From NCBI GenBank assembly GCA_033439685.1, contig JAUEDM010000006.1, positions 682,001 through 746,000 of the forward strand: DNA of 64,000 bases, written 5' to 3'. Of this stretch, positions 31,713 to 43,624 are shown in pieces. Each line of letters begins with the position of its first letter. Within the stretch, counting starts at the first letter, position 1. Source of the stretch: Apodospora peruviana. Taxonomy: Eukaryota > Ascomycota > Sordariomycetes > Sordariales > Lasiosphaeriaceae. A model generated the notes under the pieces. The model saw only the letters and a list, made by a program, of their open reading frames with translations, ran no database searches and was not told where the DNA came from. Both the position numbers and the translations under genes were made by a program.

Positions 31713-33118
31713 TTCGACTGGTACTATCGTGGTTGATGGATGGTCCGCCTCGTCTCACAGTTTGCGCAACCATCCAATGCGACAGAAAAATTAGTGGAGA
31801 TGCATGCAAAGTGTTATCTTATCAGCTTATCGATAAGATATTGTGATAGTGGGTCCCGTGCCAAGCCACCGAGCTCACAAGGGTGGTCTTCGGCCTACTC
31901 GGGTCGGGCGTCAATGGTGTCATCTTCAACGCGGGATGCATGACGGGATGCACTGACCAGCCCTGTCCAGTCTGCCCAGTCTGCCTACCAGGCAAAAATG
32001 TCATGAGTTCGTGATGAATTTGAATCAACCTATCGCCAATGCTTCTGCTTGAATCTGCAGAGGTCTGGCAATGTCTATTGGTATTTTCATAACCTAATAA
32101 TAAATGTGTTTTAATTGTTCTGTTGTCAGTATCTGTAGTATCAGAATTAACTAACGGTGGAGGGTCGCTTGAAGTTGGCCCGATCTTTCACAAGGGATTT
32201 TGAATCCTATCGTCATGGATCTCGGCGGGCTGCTGCACAAAGGACTAGAGTTTAGGCGTTGGACCAAATGACTACGCATATTGAAGATGTACACATCCAT
32301 AATATATAAGGTACCTGAATTATGATATTCTCTCGACCTTTTTATATTATGAACCTGTTCACTTTTGAAGTCATTTGTTTCAACTGTCACATGCTACAAT
32401 CAGCGACCGCAGCGGTGCCGCAGGATTACGCTATCGCACCGCCCCCGGCCAGCAGGGCTGCCTCCAACACCGCTCGTCCCGCACCAGCCGAGAACCTGTG
32501 GCTGGAAATTTCTTCGCTCAATCGGGTTTCCTCACGTCAACACAACCCCGAGGGCCACTCTCTAATCACAGACACCGCTTCGCCGAACCCACGCAGCACT
32601 CCCAGCATGGTCTAGCAGCGGGTCGGTCTCCCTTATTTTCATCGGCTGTCTCTTTTCCGATGGGTACTTAGTCGTGCTGAGACATACCTACCCTACACTA
32701 ACCTAACCTACGACGCCTCGGTGCATATTATCTGATTCTTTGTCACGAGGGTTCGACAGCCAACGGCTTTAATAATAACCTACCTACATCCCTCCCTCCC
32801 TTCCAACCAAGCCATGCGGTGGAGTTGTCACACTCTGCTGCATCAACGCCCTCATTCACGCTGGATCCGATAGCCCAACCAGTCGCGGCCTTTTGCTTTC
32901 AAAACCAACACCACCACAGCCCATCATTGGCAGCGGACAACGACCGAACCCCGACCGACGCCGCCCCAGCTTCCTGTTCCTCCTCCCCCACGACGGAACG
33001 TGAGTCTAGAAAAGACAGACATCTCCACTCCTCATTCTGGCCACTGCGCTTCCACAGCCTCCAACGGTTCTTCGCGGGTGTCGTCCAGCTGCCTGCGCTC
33101 CCACCTTTCCCCTACAAC
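31713..33118. promoter_or_regulatory. Divergent upstream region of SPB4 and DGK1
   Basis: 1.4 kb between divergent starts. Nearest SPB4 is the inverted GATA-type repeat at 31815-31840. The DGK1 side is a C/A-rich leader with no in-frame ATG before 33119. No gene was seen inside. Confidence 0.5.
31815..31840. promoter_or_regulatory. Inverted GATA-motif repeat upstream of SPB4
   Basis: TATCTTATC at 31815-31823 and its exact reverse complement GATAAGATA at 31832-31840 flank eight bases that hold another TTATC. Counting both strands, five GATA cores lie within 26 bp, about 100 bp upstream of the SPB4 ATG. This is a candidate site for GATA-family regulators. Confidence 0.5.
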
Positions 33119-34369
33119 ATGTCGCTCCGGGGGACACCGATCGTGCCGGCGATGCCGCGCGTGATATCACCTAGCCCGACACCGTCCGAATCCGATTCTG
33201 CGGCGGCGGCGCGGGATTATCTGGGACCGATGACCCGATCGGCCGTGAGGAAACGGCTGGCGACGCCTCAGCCAGCAGTGGAGGAGGAGACGGGGTTGGA
33301 AGATCTCGATGAAGAAGACAATGTCCCAGGGCTCCGGAGATCCCGGACCCGGAGCAGGAGTCCAATCGATACGCGAAAGATAGGCAAGCTATCGCGGAGG
33401 ACATCATCATCCAAAACAAATGGGCACGCCAAAACAGCAACAGGCGCTCCTCCTACAGCCGTTGACGGACAACAGGCAACAGCAAACGGCCATGTCAACG
33501 ACGAGGAGAAAAAGGCGATCAACGGCCACCTATTGCCGCCCGCACCGGCGTCGCTATACGCCGGTGGCTGGAGCTGGCGCGACTTCAGCCGCAGCCCGAG
33601 TCCGCTGGGTCTCATCCCGATCCACCGCCACTGGCGGACGTTCGTCCACAAGCACGAGGTGCCCAGGAAAGCGCTGCACGTGTCCATCGGCTTCTTCGTC
33701 GTCTGGCTTTATCTGTCGGGCACGCAGACGTGGTCGGTGTGCCCGTACCTGATGGCGGCGCTGGTGCCCATCGCGGCCGTTGACGTCTTGCGCCACCACT
33801 ACGCGCCGTTCAACCGTTTTTACGTCAGAGTCTTGGGCGCGCTGATGCGCGAGAGCGAGTTCAACGGGTACAACGGCGTCATCTTTTACCTGCTTGGCGC
33901 CTGGACCGTCCTCTATTTTTTCCCTAAAGACGTCGGCGTGATGGGCACGCTGCTACTGAGCTGGTGCGATACTGCTGCCAGCACGTTTGGGCGGCTGTAC
34001 GGACGGTACACGCCGCGCATCAGGCGGGGCAAGTCGCTGGCGGGCTCGCTGGCGGCCTTCTTTGTGGGCGTCGGCACGGCCGCGTGGTTCTGGGGCTGGC
34101 TGGCGCCCAGGAGCGGGCCGTTTCCGGGCGACGAGACGTTTATGTTTACCGGTGCGCTGCGTTTGCCTGTGAGGATGGCTGAGGCGGTTGGCTTGACGGC
34201 GGCGCAGGCGACTATTTCCGGGGGCCTTGCGTTAGGGGTTGTGAGTGTTTGGTCTGGGCTGGTGGCTGCGGCGAGTGAGGTGGTTGATCTTTTTGGGTGG
34301 GACGACAACCTGACTATACCTGTGCTGAGCGGGCTGGGAATCTGGGGTTTCTTGAAAGTTTTCGGTTGA
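33119..34369 (+). CDS. DGK1: CTP-dependent diacylglycerol kinase (Dgk1-like)
   Basis: Single-exon gene of 416 residues starting at MSLRGTPIVPAMPRVIS, the first in-frame ATG. Residues 1-170 are polar with basic and acidic runs, and are probably a regulated cytosolic tail. The C-terminal half carries several membrane helices (VSIGFFVVWLYLSG, CPYLMAALVPIAAVDVL, GVIFYLLGAWTVLYFF, LAGSLAAFFVGVGTAAWFWG, ISGGLALGVVSVWSGLV). It also carries the CTP-transferase motif LLLSWCDTAASTFGRLYGRY followed by RRGKSLAGSLAAF, as in yeast Dgk1. The enzyme phosphorylates diacylglycerol with CTP to give phosphatidate in the ER and nuclear-envelope membrane, opposing Pah1 phosphatase and favouring membrane over storage lipid. 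The domain order fits Dgk1 better than dolichol kinase, which has more helices. Confidence 0.85.
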   Translation: MSLRGTPIVPAMPRVISPSPTPSESDSAAAARDYLGPMTRSAVRKRLATPQPAVEEETGLEDLDEEDNVPGLRRSRTRSRSPIDTRKIGKLSRRTSSSKTNGHAKTATGAPPTAVDGQQATANGHVNDEEKKAINGHLLPPAPASLYAGGWSWRDFSRSPSPLGLIPIHRHWRTFVHKHEVPRKALHVSIGFFVVWLYLSGTQTWSVCPYLMAALVPIAAVDVLRHHYAPFNRFYVRVLGALMRESEFNGYNGVIFYLLGAWTVLYFFPKDVGVMGTLLLSWCDTAASTFGRLYGRYTPRIRRGKSLAGSLAAFFVGVGTAAWFWGWLAPRSGPFPGDETFMFTGALRLPVRMAEAVGLTAAQATISGGLALGVVSVWSGLVAAASEVVDLFGWDDNLTIPVLSGLGIWGFLKVFG

Positions 34370-37300
34370 TCACCACCACAAGGGAGAAAAGGCGATGTGA
34401 TTTGGGCTTGGAAAAGACTGTCGTTTAATACGTTATGAGTGGCATGGGCTTTGGGTCAAGTTTGATGCATGGTCGGCGTTTTTCCATGGCATGAGCTTTC
34501 TGTTGATTCATGACTGGGGTTCAAATAGGCCCAGCAAGGAATTGTTATGTTTTCCCTCTTTTTATTGGAACTGGGCTAATAAATCCGGTTGGCTTGGTGT
34601 GGCGGCTGGTTGGTAACAAGAGCAACGGGAGATGTTCATCACGGGTCATCAGAGTGGCCTTTTCTATGATCTGTCTGGGCATCCATTATCATCATGTATG
34701 GAATAGTATCAGCTACCTTACCTAGTATACCTTGTAGAGTATTTAAATCTCCGATCTCTTTCATCTCTCCTCTGGTAATTGTGTCCCATTTTAGAGGAAC
34801 TCGTTATTATTTTGTTGTGGCCCTTGTTCTAAGGTTCTGTTATACGGAAAACTAACTGCAGTACTAGCCGGCTTCTTGGACCGGCGATAGTTTAACTTTA
34901 ACCTCCCTTTATTCGCTGTCCATGGTTAGTAGGTACTAGTATCGCTGAGAATTGTCGTCATGATGTACACCACATCCCTGTCCAACGTCCAACCGGTGAA
35001 ACCTGAAAATGATGAATTTTCCAAGTTGATATATATTCCGTAAACATTCGGGTCCGGGGGTGTATCGACCGAGGAGGATTTGCTTCGGCTAGTTCATGAT
35101 AATATGTCAAACTTGATAATTGTATGTATCATATATAGAAATCTTTACTACAGAACAGAGGTAGGCATAGAAATACCCTCCTGGAATTTGAATTGATAGT
35201 CTGTCGTCCGTGCATGAATTCCACTTCTGATGATCAAGGGATTTGGAGTTTCTTGACGACATCCCAAGCCAACAAAAACTACCCCGCAGGACACCTCCAC
35301 AATGGAGTCTTGGAGAACGCTAGCTGAAAGGCGGGAGAGCACCTCAATACGACGATACAAGTTGGCTCCGATAAAGATTGGCGTCGGTTGGCTCTGCATC
35401 TGTCACGCAGGTCTCCATGTAAATGAGCAGCAGCAGCAGGGCAGTGAGGGAGGGAAGCGGGTATGTCTTGCATCTCGGGGAAGGCTGGCTTTTTAGACGG
35501 GCTGATCACTGCTGCTGCTGCCGATTTGGAAGTGTTCGAGAAGGGGAAGGGGCGGGACGGGCAGGACGGAGAGGGCAATTTCCCAGCCTTCGTTTGCTCT
35601 TTCCCTGGCGAACCTGAAAGTCACATTTTCTGGCACGTTTTTTTGGCAGTCACTTCCATGACCGCTGGTTTGGACTTGCCCAAAAAAAGAATTACCACAA
35701 CATTTTTTAAAAGAACAGTTTCGAGTCCAGTCTTGTCCCACAATGGATAGGTCCGTCCTGATAAGCAAATACCGTTCACCGGAGCTTCAATTTCCAGCCG
35801 CATTTTTGTCCTTAACGAACACCCCGACCTCTGCATGCAAACCTCCACGCTCCACAACGCCGGCCAGTCATCCAATGCCTGAAGATGCGAGGCTTTGGAC
35901 GACCTTCTAGGCTCCAGCCGTCCTCCAAACAAAAACCAAGCAGCCAGCACGAGCAAACAGCAACCACGGCAGCAGCAGCACTCATCCTTCGTCTCATGTG
36001 CATAGTTACGGTCAACTTTGACCGACTTTAACGTCATCTAAGGTACTTACTAGGTAGGTACCTTATATAAAGACGAATCAAGGCGTCAAGGTTGGTGAAC
36101 GCTCTCCTGTTTTCTTCTACCTTCTACGTTTCACCGGCCGGGCAGGCAAGCCAACGTCCATCCATCCACCGTCTACCATCCACCATCCTAAATTCCAAAG
36201 ACGCAACCTCGCTCACGCACACGTTTCTCGACCGACCCCTAGGGCGGCTTGGGAATCTGTACACTTCATGTACGTTTTCTGCCCTGGGCCTCTCAGAAGG
36301 CACCCTCAAGGCCCGGATGTGGCGCCTCCATCCTATAGAATCGTGCCCTGTCATCAATCGGCGGCGCAAGTCTGGTTTGACTGCATCTCCTAATTCCACC
36401 TAGAGTCCTGATGTTACGTCTCCATCTGTACCCACACTTTGTTTCTGCCGGGCTTTTCTTCATTTTTTTGCCTTATTTTCTTGAACCCAGCGACCATGGA
36501 GGGAGGTCGTCTTGCTGCAAGGACTGCAGACGTGCATGAGGGCTTTGATGCGTTGTCTTCTGCTGGCCCGAGCCTGCATAGCATCGCACCGTTTGCCACG
36601 GCCCATCCTACTCCATTGAGAGACTGACGAAACGCTTTCCTTTTCCCTCGCCTAGTGTCGTCCCTATCTGGCATAAAAGGATTAATCTTTATTTTATTTC
36701 ATGACCTTTCCTCACCATCCCACGTCCACTGACCCACCGTTACGGCCTCCGCCCTTTCTGGAATTATACAACGCGAAGACGGAGTACAATTACGGTCTGG
36801 GTCGATGGCAGTTCGTCAGCCACGCATAGCAGAGGAACCAAGCTAGCCTTGATACCGACTGGGTCCAGTTCGCTGGCTCTCTTGATGAGTGGTCCACGAT
36901 GACCCGTCCCCCGAGCTATTGGGCCTTCTTGTTGGTCGACGAGAACGGCGGCCTCTTCTGCTTCGCATGCCATGAAAGTCATACCCCTTTCCCCGCCTTC
37001 TCCCGGCTCCACAAGAAGCATCTCATCGGCAACTAACACGATGGATGGCTGCTGTACCGTTTGACGGTGTGGAATGTGTCCAGGCTCGTGTTCCAGACGG
37101 ACCTGTCTGGACTCGTACAGCCTGCTGCAACGGTCCACCGGCATCACAACCCAGAACCTCTCCCGCTCCCCCGGGGCAGACTCTGAAAACAACCTGCAGG
37201 GCAGCGCGGGGGAGGATAGAACTGCGACGGCCAAGCAAAGCCCTGGTAGCCCGGCAGGAATTTCCACTCAGGATATACTAGGGTTGTGTGCCGTGGACTC

Positions 37301-39556
37301 ATCCCGGCAACTGGAGAGTGGCTCGCGTTGACTTACACTTTTCCCGGCATCCCTTTGACGTACATGACCTGATACGGGCGTACATGCTACCTCGTTCGAC
37401 TCACGGTCAAGCGGTGGCCAAGGCATCGGCCTCTTATAACCCGTACTCGGCGGATGGGCCCGAGACACTCAAATGTAGTGTACGGTACCCCGACCTTGTG
37501 CGGCGTTTTTTTGACAAGTGCCACTTGCTGCGCCTGGGTTCCGAGGTCTCGCTCCGCACTCCAATCTAGGTACCCAGGTAGGGCAAGGTTAGTCAGTAAA
37601 TTCCACGACAGTCTGGGAAATGGGCTAGTGCTGTCCTCTGGCAATATATCTTGTGAACCGTTGGAAGCCGGCCCCGGAGTGTTTAGGACCACAGGGACTC
37701 GGTTGTCTGCTCACCTTCAGGTACCTGCAAAATGTTTTGCAGGGAATGGCGGTCACCGTGAGAGGCTTATGTGCAGACACTCAAACACATCAAACGGATG
37801 CATGGTTGTGGCATATGTGGGAAAGGCGGTCCTGTCGGGAGTCGGAAGCCAGCTTTCATACGCAGTGGGACGTGGAGTCTGCTCTGGTCAGCAACCAGGC
37901 TAACCCGTCCCTTTTTTCCCCCGTTTTGTAGACTGCCAACAAATGGGGACCCCAAGAGACATCGAAATTCCCCCCTTTGATTGACCAATAGAATAATTTG
38001 AATTTTGGGGATTTTCTTTTTCCATTAATTCTTTTTTAGCTTTCCCATCCCCACGGGACTCACTTAAGACGCAGAAAGTCTTCCTTCCCTCACTCAATCA
38101 CCGCTGCCTAACATCCAATGCACCGATTGCACCGGATGCACTTTCTTCCTTGAGGTGCCTGCCAGGTAGAGAGCACAGGCCCAGGTAGTCCCAGGTTCTA
38201 GAGGACGCAGGAGCAATGGAACCAGACCACAAGAGAAAAAGGGTTCAACAAATTTAATAAGATCCAAGTCCACCAAAGTCCACTCAGCTCGCTCTGCAGG
38301 CAACTCTGATAACCCACACTGCCCGACTTGCTGCATCACTGCCTAACCAGACTCTGTCAGTCCGGTTGACGTCCACAACTCGGCATTTCGAGCCAACGAG
38401 GATCCATTATGGAGCTTTTCAGATCCGACGCCGCTTTTGCCAGAGATTAGCGTGAGCGGACGCTCGCGCGGGTGCGCTTGTTCATTACCATGATCGATTA
38501 TCACAGCAGCACCAAGGAAACGCTCCAGATTGGAGATTGCGGTTTGCGGTTTGCGGTTTGCGGCTTACATCTGAATGGATCGTTTCCGTTCTTTCGTCGT
38601 TCGCCGTTCGTCGTCTCCAGCTGCCGGCCCGCACTTAACTTCGTGCAATACCACTACTACTGCCCTGCTTCCCTACTACTGCTGCTTCCCACTCGGGCCA
38701 TCAACCTCTGCATATCTGATGACCGCCGATTCTCTGGTGGTTCCTCCAAGCCAGTTTCTGACCTCCATCGCCGCCCCAGCCTTTAACCTGTCCTGTCATA
38801 CGCCCTCTTCACACCCCCATCCCGCCATACCATGTCATGTCCATATCCATACCCATGCCTGGATATGCCGTCTCCTAGTCTTCTGCAGTTGGACTCTGGC
38901 TTATTTGGTCCATCGTCTCCGATTTTCTCGCTCGCTCAGCCGATGAACCGACCACATCCCGTTGCGCCCACACCCTCACCCCCCTCTATCACATCCTATC
39001 TGGACTTGCCGATGATGTTGAGCCTCCGCGCTTTTTTCTCGTCTCTTTGCCTCGCCGCCTTTTTTCCTTTTTCGCCCCCCGGTCTCTGTCTGACTTGTAC
39101 CCCCGTCTCCCTCATACACACGCACGGCGTCTCTGGGTCCAGACGGATCTTCTCCCCCCTCCTCCCCATCCACCACGACATGTCCACCAATACAAACGGT
39201 GATAATCGCCTCTCGGCATATGCATATGGTTCTCTGATACCTTTCTCTGAGCAATCGAAACTGACCTGCAGGCCAATCCGAGCCTTTCTTCCTTGGTCAA
39301 TTGCTCCAGGGATCACCCCATCGCCCTGCCCATCCGCCTCTTCTCGTTGGTTTGTCCCCACCGCGGGCGAGCTGCCGGCCAGGTCTGTCACCATGGGACA
39401 CTCGGCCATCGACATCTCCGTCATCATCACCATCACACTATCTCCCGCTGGCCTCGAGCGGGGCAGGGGACGACCTCCACGAATAAAGTCCTCGTGTCTT
39501 ATCCGCTCGAGTTCGTGATGTCGGCTGCTTCTGGGACTAGAGAGTCCTCGAAAAAG
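34370..39556. other. Gene-poor 5.2-kb stretch
   Basis: Several ORFs of 90-236 codons overlap on both strands without recognisable domains, including a minus-strand ORF at 36764-37267. From about 38600 the plus strand becomes strongly C/T-rich and leads into the KXD1-like gene promoter. A 7-bp tandem repeat lies at 38537-38563. Confidence 0.5.
38537..38563 (+). repeat. Tandem 7-mer TTGCGGT, 3.9 copies
   Basis: Three exact copies of TTGCGGT plus TTGCGG in a row. Simple minisatellite, no function evident. Confidence 0.85.
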
Positions 39557-39564
39557 TATAAAAA
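39557..39564 (+). promoter_or_regulatory. TATA box of the KXD1-like gene
   Basis: TATAAAAA about 315 bases before the ATG at 39872, followed by a pyrimidine-rich leader. Inferred from motif and position. Confidence 0.5.
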
Positions 39565-39871
39565 GGGGTCTCTTCGACCGTCCAGCTCGAGTTCTTCTTT
39601 CTCCTTTTCTCATCACTCTTCTCTCCTCCTCGGACAGCCAGCACATCCAAGAATCGCATAAACTCTGCTCGACCACCCAACCCAAAGCCCTAGCCACCTT
39701 GAACACTCGGACAAAGTGTCAACATCCACCTGTCCTTCACCCCCTTAGCCATATCTCAGTCTAGTGTTTAGTCTCTAAGCACTCTCCACAACCCTCCTCT
39801 CTTAGCCTTAAGATCTCCACAAACGGCTCAACTTTATTTTCCCCACCATTCACTGTTCAGACACATTCACA

Positions 39872-40779
39872 ATGTCGTCAGCCTACTCCTCGCAGTACTA
39901 TGCCGCCTCTTATGCCGCCGCTGGCGCGCTTCCCATTCCTACCGGCAAGAGCCAGTACCAGTACCCAACATACTACACCAGCGGCGACAGCACCTACTCC
40001 GTATCGCCACCTGAGGATCTGGACACTTCTGTGACCTCTGGATCCGGCATGGTCTCTTACGGCAACTCCAGCTACTCAGTTCCTGCGTCCAGCTACGCCG
40101 GGAGCAGCCAAGGAGAGTACGACAGCGCCGGCTCTGCCAGCGGCATTGATCTCAATGAGTATATGCAAGATCGCTTTGCGGACACCTTTAACCCGCTTCC
40201 GCTCGACAAGTGCACAGCTGTGCAAGCGCAAACGTGAGTTTACGTCTCTATCAAATTTTGCTGCGTTTGGCGATCTCGCTAGATCTTCTGCGGTGAACGA
40301 GTTCGCGCGCAAAAGACCGCAAAATTGCTATTGAGAAAGCGAATATTTTGCTAACGCGGGATCTATACAAACTCCAGATCCGGCCACCTCAACGCCAAGC
40401 AGCGTGAGCTCCTTGACTTGCAAGCGAAGGCGCAAGCCCGCCTCGCAAAGACCCGCGCGAGGTTCGCGCAGGGACTTGAGGATGCGCGTGAAGTTCGAGC
40501 TGATTTGGAGTGGACTCAGAAGAAAGTCTCGTGAGTGCCTCACCATTCCCCCATAAATCACTTTCTGGTGAATTTGGCGGAGAGTGGATATTCCACATTT
40601 TGTGCATTTCTTGCGTAGAGCCGGAGAAATCAACTCTCGGATGAAGATCAGAAGTTGAGATTCTACAAGAGAAAAAGCTGACGAACGAAAACAGATCCCT
40701 GAAGTCCAAGGCTTCAAAGAAGCACTCCAAGGAATACAGCAAGGCGCGGGCACGGTACCCGTCCCCGGATTCGTACTAA
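39872..40779 (+). CDS. KXD1: KXD1-like BLOC-1 subunit
   Basis: Three exons, 39872-40233, 40378-40530 and 40695-40779, encode 199 residues. Introns use GTGAGT donors with CTAAC and CTGAC branch sites. Residues 1-100 are Ser/Tyr/Gly-rich and disordered (SSQYYAASYAAAGALPIP). A conserved part follows (GIDLNEYMQDRFADTFNPLP), then a long coiled coil (NAKQRELLDLQAKAQARLAK, ARFAQGLEDAREVRADLEWT). The end, RADLEWTQKKVSSLKSKASKKHSKEY, can be aligned with the KxDL signature of KXD1 (KxDL, then an LKxK-type motif with the final KxYPE-like segment), with Arg replacing the first Lys. KXD1 is a subunit of BLOC-1, which acts in endosome maturation. The assignment rests on this C-terminal pattern and is moderately certain. 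Confidence 0.6.
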
Positions 40780-42928
40780 GTTCTCCATCAGGCTGCATTT
40801 TTAGAGGAGAGGCCTCGAGCCTTTTCCACAGGAGGCAGTTTCAACGATATCTGCTTTTCTGGCGTTTTCTTGAGCACGACAAGAGTCGCAGTTTCTTGTT
40901 TTTCGGCTTTTTGACTTTCTGGGTGGGAATTTTGCAAACTCGGTTGCACACATATGGAGTTGTTTTGTCATACCCAACCATTTGCCTATGTTTTTTTCAT
41001 TTTCGCACAACCATCAGAACGGCTGAGGAAGAGAAACGCAAGGCGGCGAAAATGGCGCCCGTAGCCTCGAGGAAGAGGTGACGTTCACCTTGGGCGATGA
41101 GCACGAGGCGCGGCAAAAATAGCCGCGGATTCCCCTCGCTGCTTTACAGGAAAATGCACATCATTTTTTAAACTGGGAGTTGGAGTGGGAGCGGAAGGGG
41201 GAGAGTGGTGGTGGTGGGGATCCAGATTCCCGCGCGTGCCTGCAGCAGCGTGCTTGCTTGCAGGAGGCAAGGCAGGGCGGCGCGCAGGCGTGTGTTGTTC
41301 TTTTCGTCTCACACACCCCCTCCTTCACGGACCACACACTTACTGGGATAAGCTCTCTTTTTTTTCGAACCAGGCGAAAAACCGTGGGGCGGCGGCGGCT
41401 GGGTTGTTTCACGAAACGTTATGACTTATGATTGGACGAACCGGCATGGTCTTGAGGGGAGGGTACAGCGGTTTTTTCTCCTTCTTTGCTCTTGTTAAAA
41501 GTACAAGTTCCAGCACACCCCACCCCTTCCATGCAGGTTTTCTCTGGCTTGCTGGGTCGAGGCGGCCGGGTGGACGAGCCGGCCCGGGCGGAGAAAAACG
41601 AGAAGAGGGGAGCACAGGAAGACGAGAGGAGCGAGTAAGCGCCAGGGCCTGCGGCCGAGAAAGGCCAAGCTCAGCTCATTCGTCCGACCTGCTTTCTGCT
41701 GTTCCTCTTCGGGGTGATGTGGGAAACTGTGGAGGTCGGAGGCCAGGGGAGGGAGGGGGGAACGGCTGACCGGCTGATGCCGCAAGCTATACGCCCCGGG
41801 GGTGTCCCATGACAGAGAAAAAAGAGATCTGTGTATGTATGTGCCGGGCAACACCTTGGGAGGGACAGTACCAGGGAAGACAGTTGCAGCAGCCACACAC
41901 ATGGTGCTTGGGTACTTGCTCCTTTGGGATAAAGATGGACGGGGAGATGGAAATGGATATTACCCCTTAAGGTAAGGTAATGATGAATGGTCTCTTATGG
42001 TTTGGGAGTCTGGTATGCTAGGGCGCGTTTCCGGTACCGTTTTTGGCCTCAGTTCATAGCTCCGTTTCCCCGGTAGTCTCTAGTAATGTCAAGAGTCTTG
42101 TTATTGTTCCCGTTGACGTAAACGTAGATCACCACCACACACAGTAGCGTCCGGACGTGAGTGACCACCACGACCGTAAGCCGGCCGTACCGTACCATAC
42201 TGTCCTGTACAGTGTAGTGGGTGTGGATGCCGTGTAAGTGTCTTGCTGTTTGGTTCCTTCAGCATGTTGTGATGTACTTGTATGTAAAGTAGATGGATGG
42301 ATATGTCCAGTCCTGGCCGGCTCTACCCAAGCCCCCCAACCAACCCAAGGTAGGGTACGCACACGGATATATCATACACACTGTGCATTACCTAACCAAG
42401 CCTGACTGACTTCCATTGCGTAAGGTACTTCCTTATATGTCGGTAAATAAACTTGGTGTTCGCGGTGGTGGTTGTGGTTGTGGTTGATGATGGTGATGCC
42501 CAATCTTCCTTTTATGCAAGTCAGTCCAAGTTTTGTTGGACAGCAGAGCTGCAACATTCCTCTTTGTTTTTTTTTCCATTCTGCACAACACCCCTGAGTT
42601 GGGTTCGTAATCACGTGATTGACCCCTGAATCTCTCCCTCTTCTTTTTTTTTTGCTGATACAAAACTTGGGCACCATCCATCCGGCAAATCCTTTTTCGT
42701 TGCCCAACGGGTTTTGGAACAAGATAAACTTTCTTTTAATCCCTCTCAGTCGATATCAAGCATGTCCTGGTTTTCCGTTCAGGCGTACTTCTCTTGTTTC
42801 TGGACACAACTTGAGCAGCAAGTTGAGCTGTGTGTATGTGCGGGCTGATCTGAACAGGCTTCTTCCCGAAACACCCCTTTCAGCTGGGGGACAGACAGAC
42901 TGACGAGTCCAAAAAAGAGGCCATCATT
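40780..42928. other. Intergenic, no gene seen
   Basis: Short, low-complexity ORFs only, mostly Gly/Arg or Ser/Pro-rich. Includes the 3' regions of the two flanking genes, which converge here. Confidence 0.55.
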
Positions 42929-43624
42929 TTAGGAGCTTGTTGCTGTTGCTGTTGCTGCGGCCGTCGCCAACGACTTTGCTCCTGCGCCTGACGACCGGTT
43001 CGACACCAGCCATGACCCAACCGGCGCCAGACCTTTTGCCTGCTCGAGCCGCTCCCACGGGTTCTCGTTGAAGCTTGGGTCGTAGTAGTCGAGGTACCAC
43101 TGCCGGTTTACCGAGTGTCCACCACCACGACCACCTCTCGCCGACCGCCCTCCTCTGCCTCCTCCTCCAGAGTTGTGCGATGAGGGGTCATGCACTCCTG
43201 GTGGAGGAGGAAGAGTTGAGGTGTAGCTTGTCGTACCCGGAGGAGCTGCGTCGTCAATCACTTGAGCGCCACCAGTGTTGGTGATCTGCTCGTCATCGCC
43301 GTCCAAATCGATCTCGTCGGCAATCTCTTTGGCACTCACGGCACTTTGTGATGTGCTGGCTGAGGCTCGAGGGTGCAGCGGTAGACTGTTGGCGCCGGTA
43401 CCTGCATCAAAGCCGTCGGTCTGGCCATCATTGTACCGCCGTTTTTTGGAGGGGCGGTTGCTTTCTTGCATGCCGAAGCTGGAGAAGCCCATTGCAGCTG
43501 CCATTGCGGCGGCATCTGCGTCCAGGTCATCGTCGTCGAAGTCATGTTCAACGGCATTGACTTCTGCGCCCGCGTCTTGCCGGTCGTCGACGTCGTCGAC
43601 GTCGTTCGGAGGGGAGGGAGACAT
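42929..43624 (-). CDS. RGG/Gly-rich protein with conserved NPWE C-terminal motif
   Basis: Single-exon ORF of 231 residues, family not named. The N-terminal third is acidic (NDVDDVDDRQDAGAEVNAVE, then DFDDDDLDAD) and is followed by a likely nuclear localisation signal (RPSKKRRYND). The middle is Ser/Thr/Pro-rich. An RGG-like block (GGGGRGGRSARGGRGGGHS) precedes a compact motif RQWYLDYYDPSFNENPWERL and GLAPVGSWLV that appears designed rather than random and may be the conserved core. The end is an Ala/Thr run. A nuclear RNA-associated protein is the natural reading, but no catalytic domain is visible. Confidence 0.7.
   Translation of the reverse strand: MSPSPPNDVDDVDDRQDAGAEVNAVEHDFDDDDLDADAAAMAAAMGFSSFGMQESNRPSKKRRYNDGQTDGFDAGTGANSLPLHPRASASTSQSAVSAKEIADEIDLDGDDEQITNTGGAQVIDDAAPPGTTSYTSTLPPPPGVHDPSSHNSGGGGRGGRSARGGRGGGHSVNRQWYLDYYDPSFNENPWERLEQAKGLAPVGSWLVSNRSSGAGAKSLATAAATATATSS

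Noticed and set aside
31609..31809. 66-codon ORF overlapping the SPB4 start out of frame
   Set aside because: Probably a shadow of exon 1. It could matter only if transcription starts far upstream, which is unknown.
36764..37267. 167-codon minus-strand ORF
   Set aside because: No recognised motif and the opposite strand is also partly open. Not enough to call a gene.
38832..39706. Two long overlapping ORFs (228 codons plus strand, 236 codons minus strand)
   Set aside because: The plus strand here is a C/T-rich promoter and leader, which leaves few stops in several frames. Protein composition is Ser/Pro/Leu or Arg/Gly-biased and lacks domains.
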